Positions 31,211 to 34,819 of a DNA stretch of 34,819 nucleotides are shown here, piece by piece. How positions within the stretch are numbered: position 1 is the stretch's first letter; each line of letters opens with the position of its first letter. The DNA is from JBHHWH01 sp046756405 (lineage in GTDB: Bacteria; Actinomycetota; Acidimicrobiia; Spongiisociales; ZC4RG35). Position numbers and translations under genes: made by a program. A model generated the notes under the pieces. It saw only the letters and a list, made by a program, of their open reading frames with translations, made no database searches and was not told the origin of the DNA. The stretch lies in the NCBI GenBank assembly GCA_046756405.1, contig JBHHWH010000019.1:1-34819 (forward strand). The letters are read 5' to 3'.

Positions 31211-32554
31211 TTGAGAAGGGGGTCTGGCGCGTGCCAAGACAAGAGAGCCGATGATTCCTGCGACGAGGGAGCCGCTGAAGATCCCCACCTTGGCCAGGTC
31301 GGTGATCCCGGGATGGGTGAAGGCCAGTTCGGCGACGAAAAGGGAGACCGTGAATCCGACACCGGCTACCGCGGCGAGGCCGACAACTTGAGGCCAGCCC
31401 GTTCCCTGGGGAAGCCTTCCCATGCCCAGCTTCACCGCAGCCAAGGTAAAGGTGCTGATACCCACCAGCTTGCCGACAATTAGGCCGAGGGCCACTCCCA
31501 GGGCTACCCGGGAGGTGACAGACTCCACAAGGTTGACACCGCGGAAGCTCACACCGGCGTTGGCCAAAGCGAAGATGGGCACCACGACGAACGAACTCCA
31601 CGCCGCGAGCTGGTGCTCCATACGGCTCAGAGGAGAGACTGACTCTGTAGCTATCTCGGCGAGCAGGAGGGCTTCATAGTCGGAGCGTTCCTGCGCCCTT
31701 TGCTCGTCACCGTCGATGGTGTACTGGTTGAGGATGGTGCGGGCCCTGCGGTCGAACTCGTCTGGGGAGTAGTAGGGCCGGGCGGGGGTAAGGAACCCAA
31801 GCGCGACGCCGGCCAGGGTGGCATGGACGCCCGATTCGAGGGTGAAGTACCAGATCACTAAGGCCATGGGGACGTAGAACCACAGGGCGCGGATGTTCAC
31901 CTTGGAGGCGATCCAGACAACCAGCAGCCCCCCTACAGCGGCACCCAGGAACCGGGCGTTCAGGTCCGTGGTGTAGAAGATGGCGATTACGGCGATAGCG
32001 CCAATGTCGTCGGCTATGGCCAGCGCCAGCAGGAAGAGCTTGGCGCCTGACGGAACCCTTGAGCCGAGCAGGGCCACGACTCCCACAGCAAAGGCGATGT
32101 CGGTGGCCATAGGGATCCCCCATCCCCGCACGACCTCCCCGCCGGTGGAGGCGTTGAAGGCAAGGTAGATGAGGGCCGGAAAGATCATCCCGCCCAGGGC
32201 CGCCATCACTGGCAGAGCGGCTGCCTTGGGATCGCGCAGGTCTCCCAACACGAGTTCCCTCTTGATCTCCAGGCCCACCACGAAAAAGAAGATGGCCATC
32301 AGGCCATCGTTGATGAAGGCGTGGAGGGTCTCGCTGAGGTGGAAGCCGAGAAACTCGATGGTGACCTTCTCCTCCAGCAGTCCGAAATAGCTGTCGGCTG
32401 CGCCGCTGTTCGCCCAGACGAGAGCGGCTGCCGCGGCCACGAGGAGGACGACTCCCGAGGATGCTTCGATGCGACTGAAGCGGACGAACGGCCTGACAAA
32501 GGTCTTGGGGACCCACCGGTCGGAAGTTGCCCATGTGGTGTGGATCGGATCCAC
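31205..32554 (-). CDS. nhaA: Na+/H+ antiporter NhaA
   Basis: NhaA exchanges H+ for Na+ across the cytoplasmic membrane. From GTG 32554 the protein has 449 residues with about twelve helices: SGVVLLVAAAAALVWANS, FFFVVGLEIKRELVLGDLRDPKAAALPVMAALGGM, IPMATDIAFAVGVVALLG, the ion-binding ALAIADDIGAIAVIAIFY (paired Asp), and the inverted-repeat end FALANAGVSFRG and TVSLFVAELAF. A hydrophilic insert of about 45 residues follows the ARPYYSPDEF segment. The start overlaps the fba stop by one base (TAGTG), so it is probably translated after fba. The upstream-open frame runs through fba and is not the real start. Confidence 0.94.
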   Translation of the reverse strand: MDPIHTTWATSDRWVPKTFVRPFVRFSRIEASSGVVLLVAAAAALVWANSGAADSYFGLLEEKVTIEFLGFHLSETLHAFINDGLMAIFFFVVGLEIKRELVLGDLRDPKAAALPVMAALGGMIFPALIYLAFNASTGGEVVRGWGIPMATDIAFAVGVVALLGSRVPSGAKLFLLALAIADDIGAIAVIAIFYTTDLNARFLGAAVGGLLVVWIASKVNIRALWFYVPMALVIWYFTLESGVHATLAGVALGFLTPARPYYSPDEFDRRARTILNQYTIDGDEQRAQERSDYEALLLAEIATESVSPLSRMEHQLAAWSSFVVVPIFALANAGVSFRGVNLVESVTSRVALGVALGLIVGKLVGISTFTLAAVKLGMGRLPQGTGWPQVVGLAAVAGVGFTVSLFVAELAFTHPGITDLAKVGIFSGSLVAGIIGSLVLARARPPSQL

Positions 32555-33582
32555 TAGCGGAGGCTCTTTCCCGCCGACTTCAGGGTTGTGCAGGCCTCTA
32601 CTACCCGCTGTGCCATGCCCACTTCCGCTTTCCTCATGTAGGAGCGTGGATCGTAGACCTTCTTGTTTCCTACTTCGCCATCGATCTTCAGCACGCCGTC
32701 GTAGTTCTTCATCATGTGGTCGACGATCGGCCGGGTGTAGGCGTACTGGCAATCGGTGTCGATGTTCATCTTGATGACGCCGTAGTCGAGGGTCTCGTGG
32801 ATCTCTTCGAGAGAGGAGCCGCTGCCCCCGTGGAAGACGAGGTAATGCCGGGCCTCTTCTCCAAAGCGTTCAGCCACCGCGGCCTGGCCGTCCCTGAGGA
32901 TCTTGGGATCGAGCTTGACCGCCCCTGGCTTGTAGACGCCGTGGACGTTCCCGAACACCGCCGCGAGCAGGTAGCGACCCCGATCGAAGGTGCCCAGGAC
33001 CTCCGAAACCCTCACCATGTCCTCGGGGGAGGTGTAAAGCTTGGAACGGTCAACGCCCTCGTGGTCGGTGGCGTCTTCCACCCCTCCCACGATGCCTATC
33101 TCCAGCTCCAGGATGATGTCGAGGGCGGCGCACTCGTCGAGGAGTTCGGAGGCCAGGGCGAGGTTCTCCTCCATGGGGAGGGTCGAGGCGTCGAGCATGT
33201 GGCTCTGGAACAATGGTCCCTCGCCCCGCTCTCGGCGCAGCCGGGACAGCTCGAGCAGCGGGCGGATGAACCCGTCCACACGGTCGGGGGGACAGTGGTC
33301 GGTGTGGAGCGCCACGGTGATCGGGTACTGGTCGGCCACCACGTAGGCGAACTCAGCCAGGGCATGCGCTCCGAGGGCCATGTTCTTGTGCGATTGCCCG
33401 GAGGCGAACTCGCCCCCTCCGTAGGAGACCTGGACGATTCCGTCCGACTCCGCTTCGCTGAATCCCTCCAAGGCGGCCAGAAGGGTCGTAGAGGAGGTGA
33501 AGTTGATGGCCGGCAGGGCGTACTTTCCGTCGCGGGCAGCATCGAGCATCGCCCGGTATCTCTCAGGTGTAGCGATAGGCAA
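32554..33582 (-). CDS. fba: Class II fructose-bisphosphate aldolase
   Basis: This zinc-dependent aldolase interconverts fructose 1,6-bisphosphate with glyceraldehyde 3-phosphate and dihydroxyacetone phosphate. The 342 residues start LPIATPERYRAML (initiator TTG), aligning with the mycobacterial MPIATPEVY start. Zinc and active-site motifs are VALHTDHCPPD, ILELEIGIVGGVED, AAVFGNVHGVYKPG, FHGGSGSS and VIKMNIDTDCQYA. AGGAGG 7 nt upstream (33590-33595) and the homologous start make TTG 33582 secure. It is followed directly by nhaA. Confidence 0.95.
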   Translation of the reverse strand: MPIATPERYRAMLDAARDGKYALPAINFTSSTTLLAALEGFSEAESDGIVQVSYGGGEFASGQSHKNMALGAHALAEFAYVVADQYPITVALHTDHCPPDRVDGFIRPLLELSRLRRERGEGPLFQSHMLDASTLPMEENLALASELLDECAALDIILELEIGIVGGVEDATDHEGVDRSKLYTSPEDMVRVSEVLGTFDRGRYLLAAVFGNVHGVYKPGAVKLDPKILRDGQAAVAERFGEEARHYLVFHGGSGSSLEEIHETLDYGVIKMNIDTDCQYAYTRPIVDHMMKNYDGVLKIDGEVGNKKVYDPRSYMRKAEVGMAQRVVEACTTLKSAGKSLR

Positions 33583-33589
33583 CGCAAAC

Positions 33590-33595
33590 CCTCCT
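33590..33595 (-). promoter_or_regulatory. Shine-Dalgarno site deciding the fba TTG start
   Basis: AGGAGG on the minus strand, with a 7-nt spacer (GTTTGCG) before TTG 33582. It makes the rare TTG the start, although the frame stays open far upstream. Confidence 0.8.
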
Positions 33596-33682
33596 GTGGT
33601 TACGTTTATGGTGTCACCAAGGTAGTCGTTCCTGTTTCCCGACTCGCTGTCAGCTTGGTTTCCCGATAGTTTCGCCGCCACG

Positions 33683-34096
33683 ATGGCCCATAGCGTCGAG
33701 CCCGACTCAGACCGGCGCCTGAAGAGTCCGCTCCTGAGGGGTGTGTTCCTGGTCCTCGGGCTGATCACCCTGGCCTTGATTCCCCTCAGCTATTTGCCTG
33801 GAATCCCAACCTTCGATCTGATAATTCTCTCTGCCTTTTTCTTCTCGCTGTCCTCGGAGCGGATGCACGATTGGATGCTCAACCATCGCTACTTCGGGCG
33901 GGTCATCAAGGGATACCGCGACCGCGGCTTGACGAAACGGATGAAGTGGACGGCGGCCGTGGCCATAGTCCTCTCCCTGGCCCTCTCAGGGGTGTTCCTG
34001 GTGGACATCCTCTGGATACGCATCCTGCTCGTCCTCGTGGGGATCTACGCCGTCGGGTTCGTCTTCAGCCGCCCCACATGGCGAGCCGAGGACTGA
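33683..34096 (+). CDS. DUF454 (YbaN-like) small membrane protein
   Basis: The 137-residue protein has a short hydrophilic N-terminus and about four hydrophobic segments (19-36, 42-57, 88-105, 109-127). The central motif, LSSERMHDWMLNHRYFGRVIKGYRDRGLTKRMKW, is the hallmark of the DUF454/YbaN inner-membrane family, whose function is unknown. A possible -10 box TAGTTT (33667-33672) lies 10 nt before ATG 33683. It is divergent from fba. Confidence 0.88.
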   Translation: MAHSVEPDSDRRLKSPLLRGVFLVLGLITLALIPLSYLPGIPTFDLIILSAFFFSLSSERMHDWMLNHRYFGRVIKGYRDRGLTKRMKWTAAVAIVLSLALSGVFLVDILWIRILLVLVGIYAVGFVFSRPTWRAED

Positions 34097-34145
34097 CGGT
34101 ACGGCTGACCGGCTCGTAGCTGCACGGCTGTATCCGCATTCTGGC

Positions 34146-34151
34146 TAGCTT
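34146..34151 (+). promoter_or_regulatory. Leaderless -10 box for the MFS gene
   Basis: TAGCTT, then 7 nt (GCCGGGG), then ATG 34159. It is the seventh exact TANNNT-7-start case in the window. Confidence 0.5.
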
Positions 34152-34158
34152 GCCGGGG

Positions 34159-34819
34159 ATGAATCCGATCTCCCGGACCCGTGTCGGTGTGATTGCCCTG
34201 GGGACGATGGCCGTCGCCACCTTCCCCCTGGCCGCTTACAGCGTGCTGGCGGCGGACCTGATCGACGAGTTCGGGATCCTGCGCAGTCAGGTGGGTTTGC
34301 TGATCACAGCCAACAGCCTGGTCGGTGCCCTCAGCTCACCCTTCTTCGGTCACCTGACCGACCGGGTCGGCGCGGTGCAGGCCACCCGGGGTACCTTCAT
34401 CGTAGCGGCCGCCACCTTGGTGGGGATGGCACTGGCTCCCGCCTATGGAGTACTTGTCCTGGTGGCCTTGACCGCCGGGCTCGCCAACGGCTGGGGCAAC
34501 CCGGCGACCAATGCCCTGATCGTGGAGAACCTTCCTCCTGGCGGCAGAGGGGTGGTCACCGGAATCAAACAGTCCGGCGTTCAGGTGGGCATCTTCCTGG
34601 CCGGCTTGACCCTTCCGGCTCTCGCCTCCCTGTGGGATTGGCGGCTCGCGGTGGCGCTCTTCGTTGTCGTCCCTCTCGTGGGGTTCGCCATCACCTCGGG
34701 CCTCCCCCGAAGAGACGAAGTTCATCGGGGAGGGGCGGACGGGGACTCCGGTGGCCTGCCGTCTTCAGTCAAGTGGCTGGCCGTCTACGGGACGATCTCG
34801 GGCATGGCCACATCTTCGA
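34159..34819 (+). CDS. MFS transporter, N-terminal part (runs off the window)
   Basis: The frame is open from ATG 34159 to the window end, giving 220 residues. It has six hydrophobic segments and major facilitator features: GTMAVATFPLAAYSVLAADLIDEFG in helix 1, the loop 2-3 motif FGHLTDRVGAVQATRG (the G-x-x-x-D-R-x-G signature), and a helix 5 motif near GIKQSGVQVGIFLAGLTLPALA. A small-molecule exporter or importer of the cytoplasmic membrane is likely; the substrate is unknown. The 3' end lies outside the window. Confidence 0.88.
   Translation, partial: MNPISRTRVGVIALGTMAVATFPLAAYSVLAADLIDEFGILRSQVGLLITANSLVGALSSPFFGHLTDRVGAVQATRGTFIVAAATLVGMALAPAYGVLVLVALTAGLANGWGNPATNALIVENLPPGGRGVVTGIKQSGVQVGIFLAGLTLPALASLWDWRLAVALFVVVPLVGFAITSGLPRRDEVHRGGADGDSGGLPSSVKWLAVYGTISGMATSS

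Overview
The window is a dense, GC-rich bacterial chromosome segment. Nearly every base is coding, and no stretch above about 170 bases lacks a gene; the longest gap, 13173-13343, is described below. No tRNA, rRNA, insertion sequence, phage gene or CRISPR array was seen. The gene set points to a deep-branching actinobacterium, perhaps Acidimicrobiia or a relative (inference). The pointers are a probably F420-dependent luciferase-like oxidoreductase, a caa3-type oxidase cluster, GlnE, a mycobacterial-type class II aldolase, and many genes that look leaderless. At least seven starts (nadE, glnE, selD, the 2Fe-2S ferredoxin, the GCS2-like ligase, the 5'-3' exonuclease, the MFS gene) have a TANNNT -10 box exactly 7 nt before the start codon; several others have it at 6-9 nt.

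Layout. 1-5767: the 3' end of a DAHP synthase, glnE on the minus strand, then nadE and a class IV aminotransferase overlapping by ATGA. 5810-8257: a small lipoprotein facing mgtE and greA. 8305-10659: selD, a 2Fe-2S ferredoxin-like protein and an alpha/beta hydrolase. 10656-13172: a penicillin-acylase-family hydrolase on the minus strand. 13344-20238: a cytochrome oxidase cluster (ctaB, thioredoxin-like lipoprotein, coxB with a fused cytochrome c, coxA, coxC, a subunit IV-like protein, ctaG, small lipoprotein). 20260-22319: a class V aminotransferase and a short phosphoglycerate dehydrogenase, probably serine synthesis. 22321-28020: an unknown seven-helix protein, lgt, an LLM oxidoreductase, a GCS2-like ligase and a membrane-anchored molybdopterin oxidoreductase. 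28030-31183: an unknown protein, a rhodanese and a small helical protein on the minus strand, a 5'-3' exonuclease on the plus strand, and a 55-residue zinc-ribbon protein. 31205-34819: nhaA and fba on the minus strand, a DUF454 membrane protein and the start of an MFS transporter.

The most striking feature is selD. The first apparent Met start (8440) omits the catalytic loop. Reading from GTG 8305, the frame crosses an in-frame TGA at 8347 exactly where the family has its catalytic Cys/Sec, giving SHGSGUACK. SelD here therefore appears to be a selenoprotein that makes the selenium donor for its own synthesis. RNA structures just downstream resemble a bacterial SECIS. Other notable signals are a possible ribosome-binding-site switch in the ctaB leader, a lipoprotein whose only standard starts lie deep inside ctaB, and two perfect tandem duplications at intercistronic junctions.
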